In this document: positions 6,992 to 16,165 of the stretch, in pieces
Position numbering within the stretch: position 1 is the stretch's first letter
Layout of the letters: each line of letters begins with the position of its first letter
NCBI GenBank assembly: GCA_947626395.1
Contig: CANQRU010000032.1
Coordinates: forward strand, 1 to 41,720
From: an uncultured Lachnospiraceae bacterium
Lineage (GTDB): Bacteria; Bacillota; Clostridia; Lachnospirales; Lachnospiraceae
Direction: 5' to 3'
Length of the DNA stretch: 41,720 nt
Position numbers and translations under genes: made by a program
Notes under the pieces: model-generated
What the model saw: only the letters and a program-made list of their open reading frames with translations
What the model was told of the DNA's origin: nothing
Database searches by the model: none

Positions 6992-7831
6992 ATGTTCGGT
7001 AAACAGAAAGCCCCCAGACAGGAAAAACAGAAGGAACAGAAAAAGCGGAAGAAACAGAAAGAAGTTTATACCCCTATAGCCGGCATCATGAACATCGGGG
7101 ATGACTATCATATTTATCATATGACGGTTCCCGACCGTCTAGCGGCAGCGGGACTCGGCGTGACAGCGGGCGTAGCCATTGGGTATGTATTCTTTAACAA
7201 CTGGTGGGTTGCAGGAATCATATCTGTTATTTGTGCTTTGGCGCTTCAAAAACCGTATCAGGAGCACCAGAAGAAGGCGAGGCTTAAGAAACTTCTGCTG
7301 CAGTTTAAAGATCTTCTGGAAACGCTTTCCGCGTCTTATTCTGCAGGACTGACTACAACGAAGGCATTTGCTGACGCTCTTAATGAGATGACGGAACTGT
7401 ATGGAGACAATGCGGATATTGTAACGGAATTGAAAATGATTAACGCAGGGCTCCAGCATAATTTCAATATCGAGGATCTGCTTTTGAATTTTGCCCAGAG
7501 AAGCGGTCTTGACGACGTGGACAGTTTTGCGAATGTGTTCGAGGTCTGTAACCGGAAGGGCGGCAATCTGAAACAGATCGTCAGTGAATCACGGAGCGTG
7601 ATCAATGATAAGATTGAAATCGAGATGGAGATTCAGACCATGGTCGCGGCGAGTAAAAACGAGCTGAATATCATGATGATCATGCCGTTTATTATTATGT
7701 TCTCCCTGCGGAGCATGGGAGATACAATGACCGGAAACAGTCTGCTGAACATTGCAGTAAAGCTGGGAGCGCTGGTTGTTTTTGCGGGCGCCTATGTGAT
7801 CGGGCTTAGGCTTGTGGATATTAAAATATAG
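6992..7831 (+). CDS. tadB: TadB-like platform protein (type II secretion F family)
   Basis: Inner-membrane platform protein expected to bind TadA. The 279-residue product starts with a strongly basic, Gln/Lys-rich cytoplasmic stretch (residues 2-27), then two membrane segments (about 50-85), a helical F-type domain (about 95-215, with LLETLSASYSAGLTTTKAF) and two C-terminal membrane segments (MIMPFIIMFSL and LGALVVFAGAYVIGL). It is 16 bases behind tadA, and its stop codon overlaps the tadC ribosome site. TadB is distinguished from TadC here by gene order only. Confidence 0.86.
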   Translation: MFGKQKAPRQEKQKEQKKRKKQKEVYTPIAGIMNIGDDYHIYHMTVPDRLAAAGLGVTAGVAIGYVFFNNWWVAGIISVICALALQKPYQEHQKKARLKKLLLQFKDLLETLSASYSAGLTTTKAFADALNEMTELYGDNADIVTELKMINAGLQHNFNIEDLLLNFAQRSGLDDVDSFANVFEVCNRKGGNLKQIVSESRSVINDKIEIEMEIQTMVAASKNELNIMMIMPFIIMFSLRSMGDTMTGNSLLNIAVKLGALVVFAGAYVIGLRLVDIKI

Positions 7832-7841
7832 GAGGGCAGAG

Positions 7842-8720
7842 GTGAAGATGGTCAACTGGTTCCAGATTGCGCTGATGGCAGCGGCGACTCCTTTTGTGCT
7901 GTTATGGGTATATCTGTATATGAAATACCAGAATTCCTTCAATCGGTACATAGAAAGCCTGTCGGCGGATGACTATACCCTGCCGGAATTATTTTTCATT
8001 GGCATGGGCTTTATTCATCTGACTCACTATAATCTTCATAGCCGGAAGGGAAGGGCAAGGATCAAGGAAATATCGGAGATCAAGGGCCGTAAATATGCTG
8101 AATACTATTATTATATCATTAAGAGCGCTTCCTTTACCTATATCCTTACGCTGACGCCTGTCGCTGTGATACTGAGCGCTATGTCGAATGAGCCTCTTAT
8201 GCTTGTTCTGGGGATGGCGGTAGTGCTTTTGCTGGTCCGTTATCTGGAAAAGGATATCAATGACAAGCTGGAAGAACGCCGGGAAGAGTTGCTTCTGGAT
8301 TTGCCGCAGGTACTCAGCAAACTGTCGCTTTTGATTAACTCCGGGATGGTTATGCGGGAAGCCTGGGTGAAAGTATCCCAGACCGGAGAGAGGGCTCTTT
8401 ATCAGGAAATGAAGATCACATCCCAGGAGATGGCCAACGGCGCGTCGGATCTGGAAGCGTTTCGGAATTTCGCGGATCGCTGTTCGGTCAAGTCGATCCG
8501 CAAGGTTACGTCCACCCTGGTTCAGAACCTGCAGAAAGGGAACCAGGAGCTGGCGTATTTTTTGGACGATATGTCGCGGGAGATGTGGGAAGAGAAGAAG
8601 AATATTGTCCGCCAGAAAGGCGAGACGGCCGGAACGAAACTTATGATTCCGATCGGTATGATTTTTATGGGAATTATGATCTTGATCATTGTCCCGATTT
8701 TTGGGAATGGGTTTGGCTGA
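7842..8720 (+). CDS. tadC: TadC-like platform protein (type II secretion F family)
   Basis: Second platform protein, which would pair with TadB. Membrane segments lie near the N-terminus (FQIALMAAATPFVLLWVYLY), in the middle (SFTYILTLTPVAVIL and MLVLGMAVVLLLVRYL) and at the C-terminus (LMIPIGMIFMGIMILIIVPIF). The F-type domain holds LPQVLSKLSLLINSGMVMREAW. The GTG at 7842 is six bases after AGGAGG and is used here; the in-frame ATG at 7848 (MVNWFQ) is an equally possible start. About 290 residues fits the family. Confidence 0.85.
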   Translation: MKMVNWFQIALMAAATPFVLLWVYLYMKYQNSFNRYIESLSADDYTLPELFFIGMGFIHLTHYNLHSRKGRARIKEISEIKGRKYAEYYYYIIKSASFTYILTLTPVAVILSAMSNEPLMLVLGMAVVLLLVRYLEKDINDKLEERREELLLDLPQVLSKLSLLINSGMVMREAWVKVSQTGERALYQEMKITSQEMANGASDLEAFRNFADRCSVKSIRKVTSTLVQNLQKGNQELAYFLDDMSREMWEEKKNIVRQKGETAGTKLMIPIGMIFMGIMILIIVPIFGNGFG

Positions 8721-8794
8721 GGAAACATTGTTTGCAGGCGGGATAATATACCTCGCTTTCAAAATAAATCAAATAAATCTAGGAGGATAAGAAC

Positions 8795-9010
8795 ATGTGG
8801 GAGAAACTGGATATGCTGTTTTTGACAGTGATGGCTTTTTGCGATCGTACTGCAGATCGGCTGGCGCATGAAGAAAAAGGAGCTTCCGATATGATCGCGA
8901 TTCTGCTCATCGTAGTGATTCTGATCGCAGTAGCCGCGATTTTCCGTACCCAGCTGATAGGACTTGTAAATCAGGTGTTTGGAAAATTGACCAATTTTGT
9001 GGATCAGTAA
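8795..9010 (+). CDS. Flp-like major pilin candidate
   Basis: A 71-residue prepilin in the position where Tad loci place the pilin. A charged N-terminus ending EEKG (Gly29) precedes a hydrophobic stretch SDMIAILLIVVILIAVAAIF and a short amphipathic tail. Cleavage after Gly29 would leave a 42-residue mature pilin. Unlike classical Flp, the +5 residue after the glycine is Ile rather than Glu, and Asp32 (+3) is the only nearby acid; this resembles the Flp1-like pilins of Clostridia. It has a strong ribosome site (AGGAGGATAAG) and is followed by a large stem-loop, both consistent with a high yield of this product. Confidence 0.8.
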   Translation: MWEKLDMLFLTVMAFCDRTADRLAHEEKGASDMIAILLIVVILIAVAAIFRTQLIGLVNQVFGKLTNFVDQ

Positions 9011-9015
9011 GCGAA

Positions 9016-9057
9016 AGCTCCCCAATGCCGGGCGGTATCTGCCGGCTTTGGGGAGCT
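9016..9057 (+). terminator. Strong stem-loop after the pilin gene (transcript processing or attenuation)
   Basis: Perfect 10-bp outer stem AGCTCCCCAA (9016-9025) with TTGGGGAGCT (9048-9057) and inner stem GCCGG/CCGGC (9027-9031 with 9042-9046). No T tract follows and the operon continues, so it more likely stabilises the pilin mRNA or partly attenuates transcription than ends it. Confidence 0.7.
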
Positions 9058-9087
9058 CGAAAGAGGAAACAAGGGGATAATAAAACG

Positions 9088-9780
9088 ATGAAAAAACGGG
9101 ATCATAAGCGCAGTTCGGAATCGGGCGTCATTCTGATAGAGGCGACTATATATTTCCCGATCGTGATTTTTCTCGTTATCGCGCTCATTTATATGGGGAT
9201 GGTAAAATATCAGGAAAGCGTGCTGACGTTTCAGGTGCAGAAGCTGGCTGTAATGGGAGGCCGCCAGGTGGCCTATCCGGGCTATGAGGAATTCCTGTCG
9301 GACGGTTCTCTTGCGTCCGGCGCGGTTGATTTTAAGGAGGACAGCAGTTTCGGTTCGTCCATGGAGGCGTACTACGAGGCGCATTCGCATCACCTGTATA
9401 ATGAATGGCGGTTCGATTACGGGAATGAGCAGGCGGAGTTAAAGAGAACGCTGGAGGATATGCTCAGCCAGAGGTCGTTTCTGACCGGAATCAGCACGGA
9501 AGCAAACGTGGAGATCGGAAACTATGTGATCGGAAAAAGTATTTCTGTGACGGCTTCCTATGGAGTGGAAAGCCCGAAGTTTCTGGAGATCATCGGCGTT
9601 CCGCTGAATTTGAAAATGACTACTTATGTGACGCAGTCGGCGGCTAATCCGACCGAGCTGGTAAGGGATATCGATCTGGCGGGAGATTTGATCAATTTCC
9701 TTCTTGAGAGGTTTGGAGTAAAGGGCCGGGTCGATGATTTCCTGAAAAAAGTAGAGGATATAAAGAATAAGATACTGTAG
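9088..9780 (+). CDS. TadE-like pseudopilin
   Basis: A minor pilin-like membrane protein of 230 residues. The short basic leader ends at Gly13, followed by VILIEATIYFPIVIF: Glu18 at +5 after the glycine is the mark of prepilin peptidase substrates and of TadE/TadF. After the helix comes an extracytoplasmic domain rich in Ser/Glu/Tyr. The ATG at 9088 is chosen because AAGGGGAT sits nine bases upstream; upstream in-frame codons run through the pilin stem-loop. It precedes the large DUF5702-type gene, with 17 bases between. Confidence 0.85.
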   Translation: MKKRDHKRSSESGVILIEATIYFPIVIFLVIALIYMGMVKYQESVLTFQVQKLAVMGGRQVAYPGYEEFLSDGSLASGAVDFKEDSSFGSSMEAYYEAHSHHLYNEWRFDYGNEQAELKRTLEDMLSQRSFLTGISTEANVEIGNYVIGKSISVTASYGVESPKFLEIIGVPLNLKMTTYVTQSAANPTELVRDIDLAGDLINFLLERFGVKGRVDDFLKKVEDIKNKIL

Positions 9781-9797
9781 ATGGGGATCAGGCTGCT

Positions 9798-12700
9798 ATG
9801 AGAAGGTTCAGAAGAGAGATAAAAGGTTCGATCGCATTGTTTTTGTCTATGATCATGCTGCTTTTGGTATTGCTGGAGGGATTCCTGATCGACGGCAGCA
9901 GGGTTGTTGCGGGCAAGATGATGATGTCTACGGCCGGAGATATGGCGCTGAACGCGGGACTTACTTATTATGATGATTCTCTCAGGAAGATCTACGGCCT
10001 TTTTGCGGTCAGTGAGACGGAAGAGGAATTAAAGAAGAACCTGGAGGTGTATTTTAAGGAAACCATAGGAGAGGCGTCCGGGATTAACGGGGGCGACGGG
10101 GGAGACGGAACGCAATATACGCAGAAGCTTCTGGACAGCATAAAGGCCGCCGTTACCGGGGATATGAACGGACAGGACGCGACGAAGATCATCAATCTGG
10201 CGCTGAAGCCCGGAACCTTTGAAGTCAAAGGCGTGCCGGAGTCGGCGCTGTCTAATTCGTATGCGATCAAGAACCAGATCCTGGAATATATGAAATACCG
10301 CGGTCCGGCAAGCCTCGGATACGGGATGCTGGAGAAGCTTTTTGCTTTTAAGGATTTAGGCAAGCAGCAGAACGCAATGGAGAAAAAGCTTGACTATGAA
10401 GAGAATCTTTCGGATATCCAGAAAGCGTGCGAGGAAGCGTATGACAATCTTGTTGTTTATAACAGACTGCTGGATGAAGAGCTGAATCCGTCTGCGGTGG
10501 AAGAGGCCAGCCTTATTATTAACCGGAACATGTATGAGGCGATCATCGCGGTCTGGTGTTACAGCGTTTTGAAAAACACGCCGGTATTGGAAGAATGGGA
10601 AACGAAGCCGGACGACGACCTTACTTTTGCCGATATGAATGAGGCGGGGGATACGATGGAGGAAGTAACCGGACCGGACGGTTCTTCCGTGGGAACGATG
10701 GAGTCGGTTTACAGGGATTATACCACGAGCAGGGGAGAAGGTTTTGCCGGACATCCGAGGGCGGCGATGGACGTCGTGAAGCTGGTTCTCGGCTACGAGG
10801 AAGAGTGCGGGATGTACCGGGTGTTTTATAATACCTGGGAGACATATAAGGATGAATACGACAGTCTGCCGGAAGAGGAACAGGATCCGGAAGAATACAG
10901 CGAGTATGAAGCGATCTATGATCTGTACGCAGGCAGGATTGAAAAATATATCAGTGCACCGGATGAAATGCTTGAGCTGCTGAAGAGTGATATAGATAAT
11001 CGCATGAAAACAGCGGCCGACAAACTGAATCAGATCGCTGGGCAGGCGGAGAATCTGAAAGAGGCGGCCCGCCTGGGGAAAGAGGCCCTGAACGACATAT
11101 TGACGTCTATGGATACCCTGGAAGGCAAAAAGGCGGCCTGGCAGGGAGCTATCGATGATCTGTCGTCCGGCGGAACGCAGACTTCAATGCAGACCTCGAT
11201 GCAGGCCGATCTGGACAATAAGGCGAAAGAGCTGAATCGGCAGCAGGTGATAGATCTGCAGGATAAAGTCGGCAATGGAATGGCCTATGCGGAAATGCTG
11301 CTTGGCGCTGCCGCTGATACAAAGGCGGCGGGTTTTAAATTAGAAGACCAGGATAAGAGCAGTTATGCCGCCTACATGTGGAACAGTTTTCTTCATACAT
11401 CCTATAAAAATGATACGAATCCTTTTTCCATCGGCGATCGTTTCTCAACCTTCGACGTGGATACCTGGACTGAAAACGCCGTACAGACAGGGAGTTTATC
11501 GGATTCGGCCTGTACCGTCTATTTTGTTAATCTGAACGGCGGCGTGTATGAAGGGAATTTCCGTAAGATGGATCTGAAAAACTATTCAGATCAGATGGAT
11601 ACGGCCATCAGCGGAAAAAACGATCCGTTCTACGCGTATCTGGAACGGACGTGCCCCAAGAGAGACGCAGAAGATACAAGCAAGAAGGATGCGGAAGATA
11701 AAAAGAAAAGCCTTCTGGAACAGGGGGGCAGCCCGGATCTGACTGCAGACGGACTGCCGACGCTTCCTTCGTCAGGTTCTGCCAGCGAACATACAGATAT
11801 TAAAACGACGGGAGGGAATGCGGAAAAAGAGGAGATCTCCAAAAACGCAAAAGAGAATACAAAGAAGACGTCGAATTTTCTGGATCAGATAGGCAGCCTT
11901 CTGGAAAAGGGCCGGGATAAGCTGTACATTTCCGAATACGCTACAAAGATGTTCAGCTATTATACGATCGATAAGACCAAAGAGGGGGAGGATCGGACGG
12001 AAGATGAGGTTACTCTGAGCAACTATCCGATGAATGCGGCCAATAACGCCATGTATAAGGCGGAGGTGGAATACATTCTGTGGGGCGATGCGTCCGGTTC
12101 GAACGATGTGAGTTATACCCTTGCTACGATTTTTGGTATTCGGCTGCTTCTGAATATGCTGTATGCGTTTACAGGGGATCCGGAGATACGGTCTGTGTCG
12201 CTGGGAATTGCCACAGCCATCGCGGGATGGACGGGGTTCGGAGTGCCGCTCGTGCAGAGTGTGATTATCATCGCGTTCGCCCTGGCGGAGTCCGCATATG
12301 ATATTGCGGAGTTAAGGAATGGTAAGAGCATACCGATTTATAAGTCGACGAATACATGGGTGGTAAAACCCTCTAATATGCTTGGAGAGATAACAAGCGA
12401 TATGATCACGCAGGTGGTTAAAGACGCCGCGAAGAATGCGAAAGAGCTGATGTTCGATAAACTGGATGAACTGACGGAGGAAACAAAAGATTCATTCAAA
12501 TCCACATTCCAGAATTATGCGGATAAGACCGTAAAGAATATCGTGAGCACGGCGTCGCAGACAGTGCTCACGCCGGTACAGGAGAGGCTGGTTTCACTGA
12601 TCAATATCCCTTCGGATGTCGGGAACTCTGTGGAGGCGCAGTTTACTGCGGCGATTTCCAGTCTGAGGGACGATATTGCGGCGGAGCAGGACAGTATTAT

Positions 12701-13385
12701 GAAGGAGATTAAGCTGCAGGCTGTCGATTACTTCCAGAATTATCTCCTGACCGACGTCACAGCCTGCGTTTCCGATATCCAGCAGCAGGAAGGACTCACG
12801 ACAGAAGCTATCACGGAGAAAGTAAATACACTGATGGATGAATGCAAGGCAAAACTGGAGGAGCAGCTGACATCCGCGGCGCAGTCCCTGGTCGATTCAG
12901 CCAGCGGCAGCGTGAATAATGCGCTGGATTCGGCGAACGACAAGCTGCAGGAAAAAGCAAGTGAGGAAATCGATAAGTTTGTAATGCGGGTCGGCGGCGA
13001 GATATCCTCTGTTGATCTGTCAGAAGGAGGAATCCTGGAGGGAAGCGGATTGGACGGCGGCGTGTCCAGGTCGTCGTTCGCAGACGCATTGTCCATGAAT
13101 TACAAAGAATATCTGTGGATGTTCATCGCTGTGCAGAGTATGGTAAATGAAGACGCGATTCTTCAGCGTATTGGAACGCTGATCGAAGCGAATCTTACTC
13201 AGTCGGAGGCAAAGCCGTCGAAGGATTTTAAGCTTTCGGAAGCCTATACGTTCCTGGAGGTGAAGGCGGACGCCGACGTCAGCACCACGTTCTTCTCGCT
13301 TCCGGTTCCGGTACAGGGCGGCGGAAATGTTGTTCTGGGACAGGACAAATACACGATTGGTTATCATGGGGTTCTGGGATATTAG
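9798..13385 (+). CDS. Large Tad-associated membrane protein (DUF5702-type, TadG-like N-terminus)
   Basis: A 1195-residue protein of the kind found in clostridial Tad loci (recognised as DUF5702-type from memory). The N-terminus RRFRREIKGSIALFL followed by a hydrophobic helix looks like a TadG/pseudopilin start, though +5 after Gly10 is Phe instead of Glu. The bulk is extracytoplasmic and helical, with coiled-coil-prone parts (around 390-480 and 920-1060) and charged low-complexity sequence near 615-690. Two hydrophobic segments lie near 780-840. It is far larger than proteobacterial TadG and is a candidate for the trans-envelope or tip component that would replace secretin-linked parts in this monoderm. 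It sits between two TadE-like genes. Function is not established. Confidence 0.75.
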   Translation: MRRFRREIKGSIALFLSMIMLLLVLLEGFLIDGSRVVAGKMMMSTAGDMALNAGLTYYDDSLRKIYGLFAVSETEEELKKNLEVYFKETIGEASGINGGDGGDGTQYTQKLLDSIKAAVTGDMNGQDATKIINLALKPGTFEVKGVPESALSNSYAIKNQILEYMKYRGPASLGYGMLEKLFAFKDLGKQQNAMEKKLDYEENLSDIQKACEEAYDNLVVYNRLLDEELNPSAVEEASLIINRNMYEAIIAVWCYSVLKNTPVLEEWETKPDDDLTFADMNEAGDTMEEVTGPDGSSVGTMESVYRDYTTSRGEGFAGHPRAAMDVVKLVLGYEEECGMYRVFYNTWETYKDEYDSLPEEEQDPEEYSEYEAIYDLYAGRIEKYISAPDEMLELLKSDIDNRMKTAADKLNQIAGQAENLKEAARLGKEALNDILTSMDTLEGKKAAWQGAIDDLSSGGTQTSMQTSMQADLDNKAKELNRQQVIDLQDKVGNGMAYAEMLLGAAADTKAAGFKLEDQDKSSYAAYMWNSFLHTSYKNDTNPFSIGDRFSTFDVDTWTENAVQTGSLSDSACTVYFVNLNGGVYEGNFRKMDLKNYSDQMDTAISGKNDPFYAYLERTCPKRDAEDTSKKDAEDKKKSLLEQGGSPDLTADGLPTLPSSGSASEHTDIKTTGGNAEKEEISKNAKENTKKTSNFLDQIGSLLEKGRDKLYISEYATKMFSYYTIDKTKEGEDRTEDEVTLSNYPMNAANNAMYKAEVEYILWGDASGSNDVSYTLATIFGIRLLLNMLYAFTGDPEIRSVSLGIATAIAGWTGFGVPLVQSVIIIAFALAESAYDIAELRNGKSIPIYKSTNTWVVKPSNMLGEITSDMITQVVKDAAKNAKELMFDKLDELTEETKDSFKSTFQNYADKTVKNIVSTASQTVLTPVQERLVSLINIPSDVGNSVEAQFTAAISSLRDDIAAEQDSIMKEIKLQAVDYFQNYLLTDVTACVSDIQQQEGLTTEAITEKVNTLMDECKAKLEEQLTSAAQSLVDSASGSVNNALDSANDKLQEKASEEIDKFVMRVGGEISSVDLSEGGILEGSGLDGGVSRSSFADALSMNYKEYLWMFIAVQSMVNEDAILQRIGTLIEANLTQSEAKPSKDFKLSEAYTFLEVKADADVSTTFFSLPVPVQGGGNVVLGQDKYTIGYHGVLGY

Positions 13386-13404
13386 AGAGGGGGATGGCCT
13401 GTTC

Positions 13405-14196
13405 ATGAAGCGGCAGAGAGGTTCTCTCACGATTGAGGCGGCGCTGGTGCTGGGAATGTTCCTGTTTGCGTATGCGGCGATCATAAGCATAACGAATTTT
13501 ATCCGTGCGCAGATGATCATCCAGTATAGTCTGGGGCAGGCGGCGAAGGAAATTTCCGCATACTGTTATCTGGTCAGTAAGACAGGGCTTCTGGATGACA
13601 GCGCCAGAGTGCATTCTGAGGCAGAAACATTTAAAAATGATACCGACGAGGTGATCGATACGGTAGTGAAGCTTTATGAGGCGCTGGATGAAGGCGCTGA
13701 CAGTATCAGCAGCAGTGTAACGGCGATTCCGGAGTGTACGGATCTTGATGAACTGATCAGTTCCATAGAGGAGGCAAAGGCGAACAGCGTCGATGTCTAT
13801 ACCAATGTGTCCACGAGTGCGAAGACGGCAGTGAGTACGGGAGAGGCGTATTTCAGCAATCCGGCCGCAATTCTTAAAGGAATCTGCTCTGTAGGTAAGG
13901 ACGAAGCGTTCAGCGATATAAAGACATATCTGATCGCGGCTCCGATCAGCAAGGCGCTTGTGGCAAGGCAGATCGGTCTTTACGGGCAGGATTCCCAGGG
14001 AAGAGATGTTCTGGAAAGGCTTGGGGTTGTCGGCGGTATGGATGGGATAAGCTTCGCTGGAAGTACGCTGTTTAACGACGGGGAAACGATTTGCGTGAGC
14101 GCGACGTATGCCATGAAATTACCGTTCGGCATCCTGGATAAAGAATTTTATTTTAATCAGGCCGCGTCCACCAGGGCCTGGGGAGCAGGCAAATGA
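13405..14196 (+). CDS. Second TadE-like pseudopilin
   Basis: A 263-residue protein with leader MKRQRG then SLTIEAALVLGMFLFAYAAI: Gly6 with Glu11 at +5 gives a clean prepilin peptidase site. The rest is an extracytoplasmic domain with Ser/Asp/Glu-rich helices and a C-terminal region (MKLPFGILDKEFYF) like that of TadE-type proteins. ATG 13405 follows GAGAGGGGG at some distance. It begins 19 bases after the DUF5702-type gene ends. With the upstream TadE-like protein it could form the minor pilin complex. Confidence 0.82.
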   Translation: MKRQRGSLTIEAALVLGMFLFAYAAIISITNFIRAQMIIQYSLGQAAKEISAYCYLVSKTGLLDDSARVHSEAETFKNDTDEVIDTVVKLYEALDEGADSISSSVTAIPECTDLDELISSIEEAKANSVDVYTNVSTSAKTAVSTGEAYFSNPAAILKGICSVGKDEAFSDIKTYLIAAPISKALVARQIGLYGQDSQGRDVLERLGVVGGMDGISFAGSTLFNDGETICVSATYAMKLPFGILDKEFYFNQAASTRAWGAGK

Positions 14197-14221
14197 TTGC
14201 GAAACGAGAGGAATGCAGGGT

Positions 14222-14848
14222 ATGTTCTTGACAGCTGCGGCGCTTATTGGACTGGCTGCGGCGCTGTTTGCCGGCGGCCGCCGGTTGAAAAAATGGGAGA
14301 TCCGGGGAAGAGGGCCGCGGCTGATTCTGGCGGCGGGAGGAGCGATTGTTTTTATTGCGGGTACTTACCTCATGGGGCTTTATGGATACCATATCCTGAA
14401 GATTGTGCGGTATTGGATCCTGATGTACGCCCTGATCCTGCTGGCGTTACTGGATTGGAAGAAACGAATCGTACCGAACAGGGTACTGCTGGTCCTTCTG
14501 GGAATCCGTACGATACTTATGATAGCGGATAGTATCTGTTTTCCTTCCGCGGTGCTTGAAATTGTAATTTCGTCGGCCGCGGGCATGGCGGGCGGGGGCC
14601 TGATGTTTTTCCTGGCTGCCATGCTGTCGCGCGGCGGGATCGGTATGGGGGATGTGAAACTGATTGCCGTTATGGGGTATTATCTGGGTTTTCAGGTTCT
14701 TATGAGCGATCTGATCCTGACGCTGGTTTTGACGGTTGTGGCGGGCGTATTCGCACTTGCTTTCCGTAGGGTTTCTTTGCACACGGAACTGCCGTTTGCG
14801 CCATTTGCGGCGGTGGGGACGATATTGACGATACTGCTGGGATGCTAA
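14222..14848 (+). CDS. Prepilin peptidase (A24 family, TadV/CpaA-like)
   Basis: Membrane aspartyl protease that would cleave the pilin and the TadE-like proteins. The 208-residue product has about six membrane segments. The catalytic pair is visible: Asp78 in LALLDWKKRIVPN and Asp144 in GIGMGDVKLIA, the GxGD signature. It lacks the N-terminal methylase domain of PilD, as expected for TadV. ATG 14222 is preferred over ATG 14213 because the GAGAGG ribosome site ends ten bases before it. The gene overlaps no neighbour and is followed at once by the WG-repeat gene, whose ribosome site overlaps its stop. Confidence 0.9.
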   Translation: MFLTAAALIGLAAALFAGGRRLKKWEIRGRGPRLILAAGGAIVFIAGTYLMGLYGYHILKIVRYWILMYALILLALLDWKKRIVPNRVLLVLLGIRTILMIADSICFPSAVLEIVISSAAGMAGGGLMFFLAAMLSRGGIGMGDVKLIAVMGYYLGFQVLMSDLILTLVLTVVAGVFALAFRRVSLHTELPFAPFAAVGTILTILLGC

Positions 14849-14858
14849 AGGAGACGAG

Positions 14859-16151
14859 ATGAAAAGAATCATTTTTGTTGCCATAATAGGACTTTATGCG
14901 CTGGGGTGGCTGGTGACGGGGCAGGCGTATATGGAAAAACCGGCTGAATATAACCGCCTTCTGGCGGAAGCGCAGCGATATGAGAAGAATCAGATTTATA
15001 CGACTGCTATTGAGTATTATCAGCAGGCGATTGCGATCAGGGACTCGCTGGAGCTGCAGGAGCAGATCGCCAGGGATTATCTTGCTGCAGGCGACGAGTC
15101 AGGATTTGTGAATACCTGCGGAAGGATAAATGAAGCTTACGGATATCCGATGTCGACCGTGGAGATGCTGGCTGATTTTTATGAAGAGAACAAGCGAACG
15201 GAAAGCCTGATCAGCCTGCTGAATGACGCGCTGAAGCATCACGGTGACAGCGCGGAGCTGGCTGACAGGTATGCGTCGGTCAGATATACATATGAGAATC
15301 ACTATATTGCTTATGAGAAGATTTATACGTTCCGTGCCGGAAAGGCTGTCTGTGTACAGGAGGGCCGCTACGGGCTTCTGAACGCGGATGGCAGCCTGGC
15401 GATTCGTACGGTCAATGACTGGACAGGCAGTCCCTCAGACGACGGACTTCTTCCGGTGTTTCGGGAAGGTAAATTCTATTTCGCGGATACCAACGGAAAT
15501 AAGAAAGAGGTGCCGATGGACGGCCAGAACGTTGAAGAGCTGGGAAACCTGGGCAGCGGAGTGGCTCCTGCAAAAATTGATGGAAAGTACGGTTATGTCA
15601 ACAGCCGCTTCGAACCGCAGTCGGGATTTGAGTGGGATGGCGCGACAGCTATGCAGGATGGTTTTGCCGCTGTTAAAAAAGGTGAGAAATGGGCGGTTAT
15701 CAACAGTTCTTTTGAAACGGTCACAGATTATATCTATGATGATGTTAAAACGGATGAGAACGGATTTTTTGCCGTTTCCGGCAGGGCTTTTGTGAGAGAT
15801 GCAGACGGTTTCCGGATGATTAATGGGAGCGGCGAGAGCATAGGCGGGGGCGGATATGAGGATGTAGTTCCATTCGTATCCAAAGAACCGGCCGCGGTGG
15901 AGAAGAATGGCCTCTGGGGATTTGTCAATACAGACGGCGAGATGGTGATCGAGCCGCAGTACAGAAATGCCGGAGCATTCAGCGAAGGTCTCGCGCCGGT
16001 AGAAACGGATGATGGCTGGGGGTATATTACGCTGAATAATGAGATGGTGATCGGACCGAAGTTTTCCGAAGCAAAGAGTTTCTGCCAGGGTTTAGCTCCG
16101 GTAAAGGAAGAAGACACATGGACAGTCATCGAGCGGAATATTAAAAATTAG
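14859..16151 (+). CDS. Membrane-anchored TPR-like and WG-repeat protein
   Basis: A 430-residue protein with an uncleaved signal anchor (residues 1-20), a helical TPR-like part (about 30-150: AEAQRYEKNQIYTTAIEYY) and about seven WG/KWG repeats from residue 160 to the end, such as YGYVNS, WGFVNTDGEMVIEPQ and WGYITLNNEMVIGPK. The repeats usually form beta-rich scaffolds outside the cytoplasm. It lies between the peptidase and the FHA gene in an unbroken operon, so it may be an assembly or sensor part on the outer membrane face. No enzymatic motif is seen. Confidence 0.8.
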   Translation: MKRIIFVAIIGLYALGWLVTGQAYMEKPAEYNRLLAEAQRYEKNQIYTTAIEYYQQAIAIRDSLELQEQIARDYLAAGDESGFVNTCGRINEAYGYPMSTVEMLADFYEENKRTESLISLLNDALKHHGDSAELADRYASVRYTYENHYIAYEKIYTFRAGKAVCVQEGRYGLLNADGSLAIRTVNDWTGSPSDDGLLPVFREGKFYFADTNGNKKEVPMDGQNVEELGNLGSGVAPAKIDGKYGYVNSRFEPQSGFEWDGATAMQDGFAAVKKGEKWAVINSSFETVTDYIYDDVKTDENGFFAVSGRAFVRDADGFRMINGSGESIGGGGYEDVVPFVSKEPAAVEKNGLWGFVNTDGEMVIEPQYRNAGAFSEGLAPVETDDGWGYITLNNEMVIGPKFSEAKSFCQGLAPVKEEDTWTVIERNIKN

Positions 16152-16165
16152 AGAGGGAGAGCGCA

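Noticed and set aside
8721-8760. Possible internal promoter before the pilin gene (TTGTTT with GATAATATA)
   Set aside because: The spacing between plausible -35 and -10 hexamers is wrong (9 bp to the best -10), so it was not listed.
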